NCBI GenBank assembly: GCA_029204225.1
Contig: CM055092.1
Location: 17,726,982 to 17,790,981 of the forward strand
DNA: 64,000 nt
Reading direction: 5' to 3'
DNA from: Diphasiastrum complanatum
Taxonomy: Eukaryota > Streptophyta > Lycopodiopsida > Lycopodiales > Lycopodiaceae
Made by a program: the position numbers and the translations under genes. The notes beneath the pieces were generated by a model. It was not told where the DNA came from. It did no database searches and saw only the letters and a program-made list of their open reading frames with translations. Within the stretch, counting starts at the first letter, position 1; each line of letters opens with the position of its first letter. This document shows positions 48,204 to 59,746 of this stretch, in pieces.

Positions 48204-49065
48204 TGATAAATTTTACAGTTTTTAGGACAATAATGATTGTACTTTACAATCATAGAGAGTTATTGGTTGCTTAATCAATGAATCTATCAAGTTCTACACA
48301 TTAGATCTTGATCTAGATTCACTACACTTGGATTTAAGCAAGAGCAATGGATCAACACATCATTTTTTAGTGAGAGCGGCTTCACACGTGTGGAGTACTG
48401 TCCACTGTACGGCCTGCACCTGAAACAACAAGTACAATGATACTAGATAGCAATCATGCATAAAAATCACAAGACGAATGACTAGAAATCTCACAAAAGT
48501 GTAGAGTGCAAAAGTCTCATCAATTTTCTTAGCAAAATGATGATCCTTTTATGGATCAAGTACATCCATGAGTCTGGTACAGTCCAGCAGGCCTTCACAC
48601 GTGTGAAGAGTGCCACATCACTCATATCTATCCATTTGATCCATCCTTGATCCTTATCCAATAGTTGACCTTCTAGAATATGACTAAAATCCAAAAAGCT
48701 AGTCTCCTAGAATATAGGAATATTCCCTACAAAATAGGATCTAAGGAAAATGGTCAACTCTTATCTTCTAGTACTCTATACACACATGTGAACATCCACT
48801 TGCCATGTGGGAGCATTTACTCATGCACATGCAAGGAAAAGCTAATTTGTAGGTGACTAGTCAACTTGACTAAAAACTAGTCATTTCATGTTCACACTAA
48901 CTAGAATGATACAAAATCAATTTGGATATATACAAACATGAAAAGTACATCCTTTCACACATGGGAACATGCTCCACACGTGTGAAATCATATCATCAAC
49001 ATATTCTAATGTTTGATCAATATTTACATGAACCAATGTCAAGTGAGAAGTGACAATTTTCAACA
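48204..49065 (-). repeat. LTR4 (862 bp), innermost minus-strand LTR
   Basis: Mirror image of LTR3 with the shared CATTCGTC variant but without the LTR3 T. In minus orientation it is the 3' LTR of INT3, and by the palindrome it abuts LTR3. Confidence 0.95.
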
Positions 49066-49078
49066 CTCCTCCTCACTT

Positions 49079-52000
49079 CTAACTTGGCAAATCTAGTGTA
49101 CATCTATCTACAATTCCAAGAGCATATCTTAACTTAAAAAATGGATCTTTGGACAATGGTTTGGTTAAGATATCAGCTATGCATTCGGATGATGGTACAT
49201 GATGTAGTTGCACTTCCTTGGATTGTACCTTCTCCCTCACAAAGTGGTGAGCTATCTCAATATGCTTTGTTCTAGCATGGAAGATAGGATTTGAAGCAAT
49301 TTGTTGAGAAGCTTGATTGTCACAAAATATGTAAGGGATCTCCTCGGCCTCTAGCACATGTAGTTCCATCAAGAGTCTTCTTAGCCATAAGAGCTCTTTG
49401 GTTGTTGAAGTCAATGCCTTGTACTCGGCTTCACAAGAAGATAGTGAGATTGTATCTTGCTTTTTGGAAAGCCAAGATATCACTCCTCCACAAAGAAATG
49501 TTGCAAATGCACTAATGGACTTCCTATCCATCTTGTCACCTGCAAAATCTGAATCCGAGTAGGCTCTCAAGTGCAAGTTAGATCCTTCATAAAGTATACC
49601 AAAAAAATCTAGTACTAGAAACATATCTAAGTACTCTCTTGGCACTTTTCCAATGATGAATTAAAGGAGCTTGCATACTTTGACTCAACTTGCTTACACA
49701 AAAACTTAAGTCAGGTCTAGTGATGGTTAAATAGATTAGAGAGCCTATAAGCTTCCTAAAGAGAGTGATGTCCTCAAAGGATGCTTCATCACCTTCATTA
49801 GTTGCTTTCACAACATGCTCCATAGGGGTGTCAATCCCCTTACAATCTTTCATACCAAATCTTTCAAGAATGGAAGTAGCATACTTAGATTGACTTATGA
49901 AAGTACAATTGCTACTTCTAGACACTTCTATCCCAAGTATAAACTTTAGGAAGCCTAGATCTACCATCTTGAACTCACTAGATAAGTCAACTTTTACTTT
50001 GCCTATGCCATCATCATCATTTCCTGTCATAATGATGTCATCAACATAAAGAACCAAAATGATGATCTTTCCTTCATTACATTTGAAATATAAAGAAGGT
50101 TCATAAGCACTTAGTACAAAGCCAAGGGAATAGAGAAAATCATGCAACCTAGAGTACCAAGCTCTAGGTGCTTGCTTCAAGCCATATAGGCTCTTCCTTA
50201 AGTAGCACACCTTTTGCTCCTCACCAATCTTGATGAAGCCCTCGGGTTGCATCATGTAGATTTCCTCTTCTAAGAAGCCATTCAAGAAGGCATTTGTCAC
50301 ATCCATTTGGTAGAGATCCCATTTGAAAAAAGTAGCAATGCAAATGATTAATCTAATAGTTACAAGCTTAGCTACAGGTGCAAATGTTTCTTCATAATCC
50401 AATCCTTTTATTTGAAGAAATCCCTTAGCAACAAGCCTAGCTTTGTATTTACTAATAGATCCATCTTGATTGTACTTAATTCTATAAATCCACTTACATG
50501 CAAGTGGTTTCTTTCCTCTTGGAAGATTTACAAGATTCCAAGTATGATTTTCTTCTAATGCATCATACTCTACTTGCATTGCATCTCTCCAAACTTTAGA
50601 TTTACATGCTTCTTCAAAAGATGATGGTTCTTCAATCAATGTAGCTAAAAAAGAGTAAGAGGTAGAAGATGTAGAGCCTTCCTTTTGCTTTCCCTTGTCC
50701 ACATAGGTAAGCCTTGAGGGCTCGGCCTTGCTCCTTGATGATCTTCTTGGCCCCTTTTGACTTGGATCCAAATCTCCATCCTCGGGTTTGTCATGATCCT
50801 CCTCGGGTTTGTCAAGATCCTCCTCGGATTTGTCAAGATCTTCAATGCACAATGGGTTAGATCCATTTGACAAGCTCTTAGCAAATTGTGACTCATCAAA
50901 AAGTACATCCTTGCTTACCTTTACTTTCTTGGATGTAGGATCATATATCCTATATCCCTTGCTATTTTCTTCATAGCCAACAAAGATTCCTTTGAAGGAG
51001 GTAGCATCTTCTTTCCTTCTAGTCTCCAAAGGAATGTGTACATAACAAGTACATCCAAAGATCTTAAAATATTTTACATTGGGTTTCTTATCAAACAAGG
51101 CTTGATAAGGTGAGATCCCATCTATAGCACTACTAGGAAGTCTATTACACAAATAATTAGAAATTTGTATATGAAAATCATTGCAAATACTTGCATGAGG
51201 ATCCTTCGTTTCGGCATACACAAAGAAGAGGATTTGGAGGAAAGGCAGAAACAAGGATGCCTCCAAAGGGAATGTCCATGGCAGATTGGCACAGGCTCTG
51301 GATTAAATTTGAGACCAAGCCAATCAATGGTGTGAAAAAACTATCTATCTTTCATTGTCTACCATATTGGAATAAACTTTTGATCAATCACTTGCTTGAT
51401 CCTATGCATATATTCAAAAATGTGGGTGAATCAATATGAAAACACTTGGTGGGCAAAAAAGATAGTATTAATGCAAGACGAGACCTACAAGAATCAAAGA
51501 CAAAAAAAGAGTACTGGCCAAAACCCCGTACGGATGGAAATACTCATATCATTCAAAGAGCCCCCTAGATTCTTACCAAGGATGAGTACAAGTATGTACG
51601 GTCAGTCATTTGCAAGATGAGATCTCTAACTGCTTTTGCTCATTCACTACGAACATCATTCATAGCAGTAGGAAAACTTCATGGTCTTAAATCTCATGAT
51701 TGGTTGAAGATGCTTGAGTACATATTTTCAATCTGTGTTCGTGGTTGTCTAACTGATCAACTTCGCGATACCATTGACATATTAGCATCCATTGTCAGGT
51801 ACTTACATTTCTTTCACTCACGTTTTATGCTATTGCATATTGATTTTACCTACGAATTCGATCAAGTCATATGATGATCATATACTACAAATATGGTGTA
51901 GATGGATGTGTGACAAGGAGATTCGTGAGATAGATGTGGAGAAAAAGCATGAAGATATAGTGGAGGCTGCATGTATGCTTGAGAGAGATTTTCCAACCTC

Positions 52001-52932
52001 CATCTTGGACATACAAGTGCATCTGCTTGTGCACTTGGTCCAAGAAATTGGTATTGCCGGTCCTGTGCAGTCAAGGTACAAAATATATTATTTTGGCTTT
52101 TGTGGCTTCAATATATTTAGATTCATTCTTTTTATGTCATTGAACATTGCTCTTATCATGCAATAGATGTTTCTAAGTGGATGTTTTTTTTGGAGAGATT
52201 CATGAAAGTTTTGAAAGATTTTGTGCATCAAAAGGCAAGACCAGAGGGAAGTATGGTCAAGGGGTGGAATGGATTTTGCTTTTTCTTGCCTTTAGATGTA
52301 AAGTTAGCTTTCTCCTCTCCTCCATTAAGTGACATGCTATCCATTCTTGTCTTGAGGTGTAGAAGCCTACTCTCCTCGGCCACAAGAACATTGTGCAACT
52401 TTTCAATGGATGGAAGAGAGTCTTGAATGGCAAATGATTGGACTAAGTTGGTAAACTCATCACTTAGACCATTCAAAATGATTTGTACTAGTTCTTGATC
52501 TTGGATCTTCTCTCCTATTGCACTTAACTCCTTGTTAAGAGATTTGATCCTAAGAACATACTCTTGTCCACTCTCTCCACTTCCTTTCATGCTTTGGAAA
52601 ACTTGATTTCTTAGCATGAGGATTCTTGAAGTATTGTTGGATTCATAAATGCTCTTTAATGAATCCCAAGCCTCTTTGGATGAGGTACAAGAAGACACCT
52701 CTTTCAAGAGGTCATTGCATACATTTAACTTTATGCAATGTAGAGCTAATCTTGCTCTCTTCTTGTATTTGGCTTGTTCTTGGGGAGTTTGAGGCTCTTC
52801 CTCTACTCCTTGAACTATGTCATATAGATCATGGATCACTAGGAGTGATTCCATTCTCACTTTCCAAATGGAATAATTTGTGGAAGTGAGTCTCTCACTT
52901 GGTTCCATCAAATATCCACCCATGGATGACAT
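49079..52932 (-). pseudogene. INT3: copia Gag-Pol split by frameshift and replacement
   Basis: Mirror of unit 2. It carries the same extra-T frameshift (fragments 49079-49645 and 49587 upwards). It has its own changes, for example GYEENSK instead of GYGENSK and CIATFFKWD instead of CIATLFKWD. The gag start (52267-52932, 222 codons) is followed by foreign sequence at 51161-52266, which replaces 1234 bp. The zinc knuckle, protease and most of integrase are gone. It cannot make a full polyprotein. Confidence 0.95.
51161..52266 (+). pseudogene. CACTA (En/Spm) transposase fragment with introns
   Basis: Plus-strand fragments match plant CACTA transposase-type genes. LPYWNKLLINHLLDPMHIFKNVGES (about 51357-51437) is the end of the TNP2/Transposase_21 domain. 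LKSHDWLKMLEY (about 51690) through EAACMLERDFPTSILDIQVHLLVHLVQEI to ERFMKVLKDFVHQKARPEGS (about 52190-52250) is DUF4218-like. At least two introns appear retained: one after IVR with GT near 51799, one after GPVQSR with GT near 52075 and AG at about 52168. An in-frame stop follows GESI. It has no CACTA ends and is cut sharply on both sides by copia sequence. Confidence 0.8.
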
Positions 52933-53516
52933 TTTAGAATGAATGCTCTTTTAAAAATCACAAAGATTTTTGAATTTTAAAAGATCTATGAAGTGGCCTA
53001 AAGCTTACTAGAATGCCTATAGGCTTGTCTCTATCAAACTAACACACAAGCTTGAATGATACTCAAAGATCTTACCAAAAATTTCTAGCTTTCACTCTCA
53101 CAAAAAAAAATTGCTTTACACTTTTCTTAGAGATTTCACTTCAACTAAGGATCTGAACAAATCAGCCTCTTAGATCTGATCTTAGACTCTAAAAAGAAAT
53201 GCTTCAATGATCCAAAACACTATTTGGTCATAGGCATTAGTTAGAATGAATCTAGATCAATACTATGCTTCAAAAAGCACCAAAAATGAACTAGTATTGT
53301 GATTTTGGGACCAAAAAACACAAAGTAACTTGAATTGAAAGTTGCTGTACGGTTTCACACGTGTGAAAAGTACATACACAGCCTCCAAGTCGTTTTGATC
53401 CAAATGATTACAAGCTATCACTCTAGAAGAACTCGCCCTCACTAGTATTGGCCAAAAAACAAATTTTGCCAATGATCTTTACAAGATTTATGATTCAATG
53501 ATCACTCTCTTACTTA

Positions 53517-53528
53517 GCTCTGATACCA
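53517..53528 (-). other. tRNA-Met primer site of INT3
   Basis: Minus strand TGGTATCAGAGC directly inside LTR5. Intact, unlike the equivalent site of INT4. Confidence 0.92.
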
Positions 53529-54390
53529 TGATAAATTTTACAGTTTTTAGGACAATAATGATTGTACTTTACAATCATAGAGAGTTATTGGTTGCTTAAT
53601 CAATGAATCTATCAAGTTCTACACATTAGATCTTGATCTAGATTCACTACACTTGGATTTAAGCAAGAGCAATGGATCAACACATCATTTTTTAGTGAGA
53701 GCGGCTTCACACGTGTGGAGTACTGTCCACTGTACGGCCTGCACCTGAAACAACAAGTACAATGATACTAGATAGCAATCATGCATAAAAATCACAAGAC
53801 AAATGACTAGAAATCTCACAAAAGTGTAGAGTGCAAAAGTCTCATCAATTTTCTTAGCAAAATGATGATCCTTTTATGGATCAAGTACATCCATGAGTCT
53901 GGTACAGTCCAGCAGGCCTTCACACGTGTGAAGAGTGCCACATCACTCATATCTATCCATTTGATCCATCCTTGATCCTTATCCAATAGTTGACCTTCTA
54001 GAATATGACTAAAATCCAAAAAGCTAGTCTCCTAGAATATAGGAATATTCCCTACAAAATAGGATCTAAGGAAAATGGTCAACTCTTATCTTCTAGTACT
54101 CTATACACACATGTGAACATCCACTTGCCATGTGGGAGCATTTACTCATGCACATGCAAGGAAAAGCTAATTTGTAGGTGACTAGTCAACTTGACTAAAA
54201 ACTAGTCATTTCATGTTCACACTAACTAGAATGATACAAAATCAATTTGGATATATACAAACATGAAAAGTACATCCTTTCACACATGGGAACATGCTCC
54301 ACACGTGTGAAATCATATCATCAACATATTCTAATGTTTGATCAATATTTACATGAACCAATGTCAAGTGAGAAGTGACAATTTTCAACA
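53529..54390 (-). repeat. LTR5 (862 bp), shared by INT3 and INT4
   Basis: Mirror of LTR2 (coordinates sum to 96257) but lacking the LTR2 private T. Full length, TG...CA on both ends. Confidence 0.95.
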
Positions 54391-54403
54391 CTCCTCCTCA
54401 CTT

Positions 54404-57400
54404 CTAACTTGGCAAATCTAGTGTACATCTATCTACAATTCCAAGAGCATATCTTAACTTAAAAAATGGATCTTTGGACAATGGTTTGGTTAAGATATCA
54501 GCTATGCATTCGGATGATGGTACATGATGTAGTTGCACTTCCTTGGATTGTACCTTCTCCCTCACAAAGTGGTGAGCTATCTCAATATGCTTTGTTCTAG
54601 CATGGAAGATAGGATTTGAAGCAATTTGTTGAGAAGCTTGATTGTCACAAAATATGTAAGGGATCTCCTCGGCCTCTAGCACATGTAGTTCCATCAAGAG
54701 TCTTCTTAGCCATAAGAGCTCTTTGGTTGTTGAAGTCAATGCCTTGTACTCGGCTTCACAAGAAGATAGTGAGATTGTATCTTGCTTTTTGGAAAGCCAA
54801 GATATCACTCCTCCACAAAGAAATGTTGCAAATGCACTAATGGACTTCCTATCCATCTTGTCACCTGCAAAATCTGAATCCGAGTAGGCTCTCAAGTGCA
54901 AGTTAGATCCTTCATAAAGTATACCAAAAAATCTAGTACTAGAAACATATCTAAGTACTCTCTTGGCACTTTTCCAATGATGAATTAAAGGAGCTTGCAT
55001 ACTTTGACTCAACTTGCTTACACAAAAACTTAAGTCAGGTCTAGTGATGGTTAAATAGATTAGAGAGCCTATAAGCTTCCTAAAGAGAGTGATGTCCTCA
55101 AAGGATGCTTCATCACCTTCATTAGTTGCTTTCACAACATGCTCCATAGGGGTGTCAATCCCCTTACAATCTTTCATACCAAATCTTTCAAGAATGGAAG
55201 TAGCATACTTAGATTGACTTATGAAAGTACAATTGCTACTTCTAGACACTTCTATCCCAAGTATAAACTTTAGGAAGCCTAGATCTACCATCTTGAACTC
55301 ACTAGATAAGTCAACTTTTACTTTGCCTATGCCATCATCATCATTTCCTGTCATAATGATGTCATCAACATAAAGAACCAAAATGATGATCTTTCCTTCA
55401 TTACATTTGAAATATAAAGAAGGTTCATAAGCACTTAGTACAAAGCCAAGGGAATAGAGAAAATCATGCAACCTAGAGTACCAAGCTCTAGGTGCTTGCT
55501 TCAAGCCATATAGGCTCTTCCTTAAGTAGCACACCTTTTGCTCCTCACCAATCTTGATGAAGCCCTCGGGTTGCATCATGTAGATTTCCTCTTCTAAGAA
55601 GCCATTCAAGAAGGCATTTGTCACATCCATTTGGTAGAGATCCCATTTGAACAAAGTAGCAATGCAAATGATTAATCTAATAGTTACAAGCTTAGCTACA
55701 GGTGCAAATGTTTCTTCATAATCCAATCCTTTTATTTGAAGAAATCCCTTAGCAACAAGCCTAGCTTTGTATTTACTAATAGATCCATCTTGATTGTACT
55801 TAATTCTATAAATCCACTTACATGCAAGTGGTTTCTTTCCTCTTGGAAGATTTACAAGATTCCAAGTATGATTTTCTTCTAATGCATCATACTCTACTTG
55901 CATTGCATCTCTCCAAACTTTAGATTTACATGCTTCTTCAAAAGATGATGGTTCTTCAATCAATGTAGCTAAAAAAGAGTAAGAGGTAGAAGATGTAGAG
56001 CCTTCCTTTTGCTTTCCCTTGTCCACATAGGTAAGCCTTGAGGGCTCGGCCTTGCTCCTTGATGATCTTCTTGGCCCCTTTTGACTTGGATCCAAATCTC
56101 CATCCTCGGGTTTGTCATGATCCTCCTCGGGTTTGTCAAGATCCTCCTCGGATTTGTCAAGATCTTCAATGCACAATGGGTTAGATCCATTTGACAAGCT
56201 CTTAGCAAATTGTGACTCATCAAAAAGTACATCCTTGCTTACCTTTACTTTCTTGGATGTAGGATCATATATCCTATATCCCTTGCTATTTTCTCCATAG
56301 CCAACAAAGATTCCTTTGAAGGAGGTAGCATCTTCTTTCCTTCTAGTCTCCAAAGGAATGTGTACATAACAAGTACATCCAAAGATCTTAAAATATTTTA
56401 CATTGGGTTTCTTATCAAACAAGGCTTGATAAGGTGAGATCCCATCTATAGCACTACTAGGAAGTCTATTACACAAATAATTAGCACATGTTATGGCTTC
56501 TCCCCAAAATGAGATGGGAAGTGATGCATCAAGCCTCAAGGACTTTGCACACTCACATAGACTCCTATTTTTCCTCTCGGCCACCCCATTTTGTTGAGGG
56601 GTGTAGGAACAAGTGTATTGTAACTTAATACCATTGATCTCACAAAAGTCTTTCATTTTATTGGAGGTGTACTCTCCTCCATTATCACATCTTAGTGCTT
56701 TGATAGAAGTACTAAGTTGTTTCTCTACTAGAGACTTGAACTTAATGAAAGCTTCATAAACAAGATTTTTCTTTGATAGTAACTCAATCCATGTGAATCT
56801 AGTACAATCATCTATAAAAGTTACATACATCAAGGCACCTCCATTACTTGCATGTGAAAAACTATGTACATCAGAATGTATGAGATCCAAGGGAGAGAGA
56901 GATCTTGATGAAGATTTCTTGTAAGAAGATTTGTGTGACTTTGCAAGGCCACATGCCTCACACATTTTTCCACACTTCTTGAAAGCTCTTGGTAGGCCGA
57001 GAGCTAGTTCCTTGCTTGCCATTGACTCCATAGATTGAAGATTAGGATGGCCTAATCTCTTATGCCAAAGCTCCACTTGAGTTAGCTCCTCCCTAGCCAA
57101 GTTCACACTTTCACTTGCAACATTAGCATCCAACTTGAAAAGTCTACCTTGCTTAATGCCACTAGCTATGCACTTATCATTTTTCAAGATGGAACAAACT
57201 CCATTCTTGAAATGTACATCTAGTCCATTGTCCATTAATTGTCCTACACTAAGCAAGTTTCTTGAAATGGTAGGAACATACAAAACATTATCTAGATCTA
57301 TCCTTTTAGATGTGCCTAAACAAAGAGGTATAGATCCTATGCCATCTATCTTGCATGCTTGATCACTAGCAGTGTATATTGACTTCTTAGAGTCATTACA

Positions 57401-58384
57401 AGATAGAAGAGTAGAAAAATAATGCTTGTTAAAGGACATGTGGGAACTAGCCCCACTATCTATCCACCATGTGTCTTGACTTGAAGTTGGTGTAGATGCA
57501 ACCATTAAGGATGTGTTGAATCCATCCTCATATTCTTCCTCTTGAGCAATGTTCCCTTGATCTCCTTTGGCTTGTTGATTCTTCTTCAAGTAGCATTCTG
57601 AGGCAAAGTGTCCTTTCTTTCCACAAAAGAAACACTTTAGTTTTGCCTTGTTCTTCACTTTGCCTTTGGAGGTAGATCCTCCATTCTTCATCTCGGCCTC
57701 CTTGCCTTGATTTTTCTTGAATGGATTTTGCTTTTTCTTGCCTTTAGATGTAAAGTTAGCTTTCTCCTCTCCTCCATTAAGTGACATGCTATCCATTCTT
57801 GTCTTGAGGTGTAGAAGCCTACTCTCCTCGGCCACAAGAACATTGTGCAACTTTTCAATGGATGGAAGAGAGTCTTGAATGGCAAATGATTGGACTAAGT
57901 TGGTAAACTCATCACTTAGACCATTCAAAATGATTTGTACTAGTTCTTGATCTTGGATCTTCTCTCCTATTGCACTTAACTCCTTGTTAAGAGATTTGAT
58001 CCTAAGAACATACTCTTGTCCACTCTCTCCACTTCCTTTCATGCTTTGGAAAACTTGATTTCTTAGCATGAGGATTCTTGAAGTATTGTTGGATTCATAA
58101 ATGCTCTTTAATGAATCCCAAGCCTCTTTGGATGAGGTACAAGAAGACACCTCTTTCAAGAGGTCATTGCATACATTTAACTTTATGCAATGTAGAGCTA
58201 ATCTTGCTCTCTTCTTGTATTTGGCTTGTTCTTGGGGAGTTTGAGGCTCTTCCTCTACTCCTTGAACTATGTCATATAGATCATGGATCACTAGGAGTGA
58301 TTCCATTCTCACTTTCCAAATGGAATAATTTGTGGAAGTGAGTCTCTCACTTGGTTCCATCAAATATCCACCCATGGATGACAT
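54404..58384 (-). CDS. Intact copia Gag-Pol (INT4), primer site lost
   Basis: A 1326-residue ORF that appears identical by eye to the unit 1 protein, with the same zinc knuckle, DSGA, DD35E, YVDD and RNase H residues at the same positions. Its 3' side is normal (purine tract, LTR5). Its 5' side is not: a 109-bp deletion removed the primer binding site, 61 bp of the adjacent leader and the last 36 bp of LTR6. It might still supply protein in trans if transcribed, but its own RNA lacks the site for first-strand priming. Confidence 0.95.
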   Translation of the reverse strand: MSSMGGYLMEPSERLTSTNYSIWKVRMESLLVIHDLYDIVQGVEEEPQTPQEQAKYKKRARLALHCIKLNVCNDLLKEVSSCTSSKEAWDSLKSIYESNNTSRILMLRNQVFQSMKGSGESGQEYVLRIKSLNKELSAIGEKIQDQELVQIILNGLSDEFTNLVQSFAIQDSLPSIEKLHNVLVAEESRLLHLKTRMDSMSLNGGEEKANFTSKGKKKQNPFKKNQGKEAEMKNGGSTSKGKVKNKAKLKCFFCGKKGHFASECYLKKNQQAKGDQGNIAQEEEYEDGFNTSLMVASTPTSSQDTWWIDSGASSHMSFNKHYFSTLLSCNDSKKSIYTASDQACKIDGIGSIPLCLGTSKRIDLDNVLYVPTISRNLLSVGQLMDNGLDVHFKNGVCSILKNDKCIASGIKQGRLFKLDANVASESVNLAREELTQVELWHKRLGHPNLQSMESMASKELALGLPRAFKKCGKMCEACGLAKSHKSSYKKSSSRSLSPLDLIHSDVHSFSHASNGGALMYVTFIDDCTRFTWIELLSKKNLVYEAFIKFKSLVEKQLSTSIKALRCDNGGEYTSNKMKDFCEINGIKLQYTCSYTPQQNGVAERKNRSLCECAKSLRLDASLPISFWGEAITCANYLCNRLPSSAIDGISPYQALFDKKPNVKYFKIFGCTCYVHIPLETRRKEDATSFKGIFVGYGENSKGYRIYDPTSKKVKVSKDVLFDESQFAKSLSNGSNPLCIEDLDKSEEDLDKPEEDHDKPEDGDLDPSQKGPRRSSRSKAEPSRLTYVDKGKQKEGSTSSTSYSFLATLIEEPSSFEEACKSKVWRDAMQVEYDALEENHTWNLVNLPRGKKPLACKWIYRIKYNQDGSISKYKARLVAKGFLQIKGLDYEETFAPVAKLVTIRLIICIATLFKWDLYQMDVTNAFLNGFLEEEIYMMQPEGFIKIGEEQKVCYLRKSLYGLKQAPRAWYSRLHDFLYSLGFVLSAYEPSLYFKCNEGKIIILVLYVDDIIMTGNDDDGIGKVKVDLSSEFKMVDLGFLKFILGIEVSRSSNCTFISQSKYATSILERFGMKDCKGIDTPMEHVVKATNEGDEASFEDITLFRKLIGSLIYLTITRPDLSFCVSKLSQSMQAPLIHHWKSAKRVLRYVSSTRFFGILYEGSNLHLRAYSDSDFAGDKMDRKSISAFATFLCGGVISWLSKKQDTISLSSCEAEYKALTSTTKELLWLRRLLMELHVLEAEEIPYIFCDNQASQQIASNPIFHARTKHIEIAHHFVREKVQSKEVQLHHVPSSECIADILTKPLSKDPFFKLRYALGIVDRCTLDLPS

Positions 58385-58907
58385 TTTAGAATGAATGCTC
58401 TTTTAAAAATCACAAAGATTTTTGAATTTTAAAAGATCTATGAAGTGGCCTAAAGCTTACTAGAATGCCTATAGGCTTGTCTCTATCAAACTAACACACA
58501 AGCTTGAATGATACTCAAAGATCTTACCAAAAATTTCTAGCTTTCACTCTCACAAAAAAAAATTGCTTTACACTTTTCTTAGAGATTTCACTTCAACTAA
58601 GGATCTGAACAAATCAGCCTCTTAGATCTGATCTTAGACTCTAAAAAGAAATGCTTCAATGATCCAAAACACTATTTGGTCATAGGCATTAGTTAGAATG
58701 AATCTAGATCAATACTATGCTTCAAAAAGCACCAAAAATGAACTAGTATTGTGATTTTGGGACCAAAAAACACAAAGTAACTTGAATTGAAAGTTGCTGT
58801 ACGGTTTCACACGTGTGAAAAGTACATACACAGCCTCCAAGTCGTTTTGATCCAAATTATTACAAGCTATCACTCTAGAAGAACTCGCCCTCACTAGTAT
58901 TGGCCAA

Positions 58908-59733
58908 TACTTTACAATCATAGAGAGTTATTGGTTGCTTAATCAATGAATCTATCAAGTTCTACACATTAGATCTTGATCTAGATTCACTACACTTGGA
59001 TTTAAGCAAGAGCAATGGATCAACACATCATTTTTTAGTGAGAGAGGCTTCACACGTGTGGAGTACTGTCCACTGTACGGCCTGCACCTGAAACAACAAG
59101 TACAATGATACTAGATAGCAATCATGCATAAAAATCACAAGACAAATGACTAGAAATCTCACAAAAGTGTAGAGTGCAAAAGTCTCATCAATTTTCTTAG
59201 AAAAATGATGATCCTTTTATGGATCAAGTACATCCATGAGTCTGGTACAGTCCAGCAGGCCTTCACACGTGTGAAGAGTGCCACATCACTCATATCTATC
59301 CATTTGATCCATCCTTGATCCTTATCCAATAGTTGACCTTCTAGAATATGACTAAAATCCAAAAAGCTAGTCTCCTAGAATATAGGAATATTCCCTACAA
59401 AATAGGATCTAAGGAAAATGGTCAACTCTTATCTTCTAGTACTCTATACACACATGTGAACATCCACTTGCCATGTGGGAGCATTTACTCATGCACATGC
59501 AAGGAAAAGCTAATTTGTAGGTGACTAGTCAACTTGACTAAAAACTAGTCATTTCATGTTCACACTAACTAGAATGATACAAAATCAATTTGGATATATA
59601 CAAACATGAAAAGTACATCCTTTCACACATGGGAACATGCTCCACACGTGTGAAATCATATCATCAACATATTCTAATGTTTGATCAATATTTACATGAA
59701 CCAATGTCAAGTGAGAAGTGACAATTTTCAACA
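58908..59733 (-). repeat. LTR6 (826 bp), truncated at its inner end
   Basis: Mirror partner of LTR1, lacking 36 bp at the primer-site side. The junction reads TTGGCCAA|TACTTTAC. Private changes include G to T at two positions (GAAGCCTCTCTC and TTTTTCTAAG on the minus strand). Its outer end (59733) joins INT5 through a normal purine tract. Confidence 0.93.
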
Positions 59734-59746
59734 CTCCTCCTCACTT

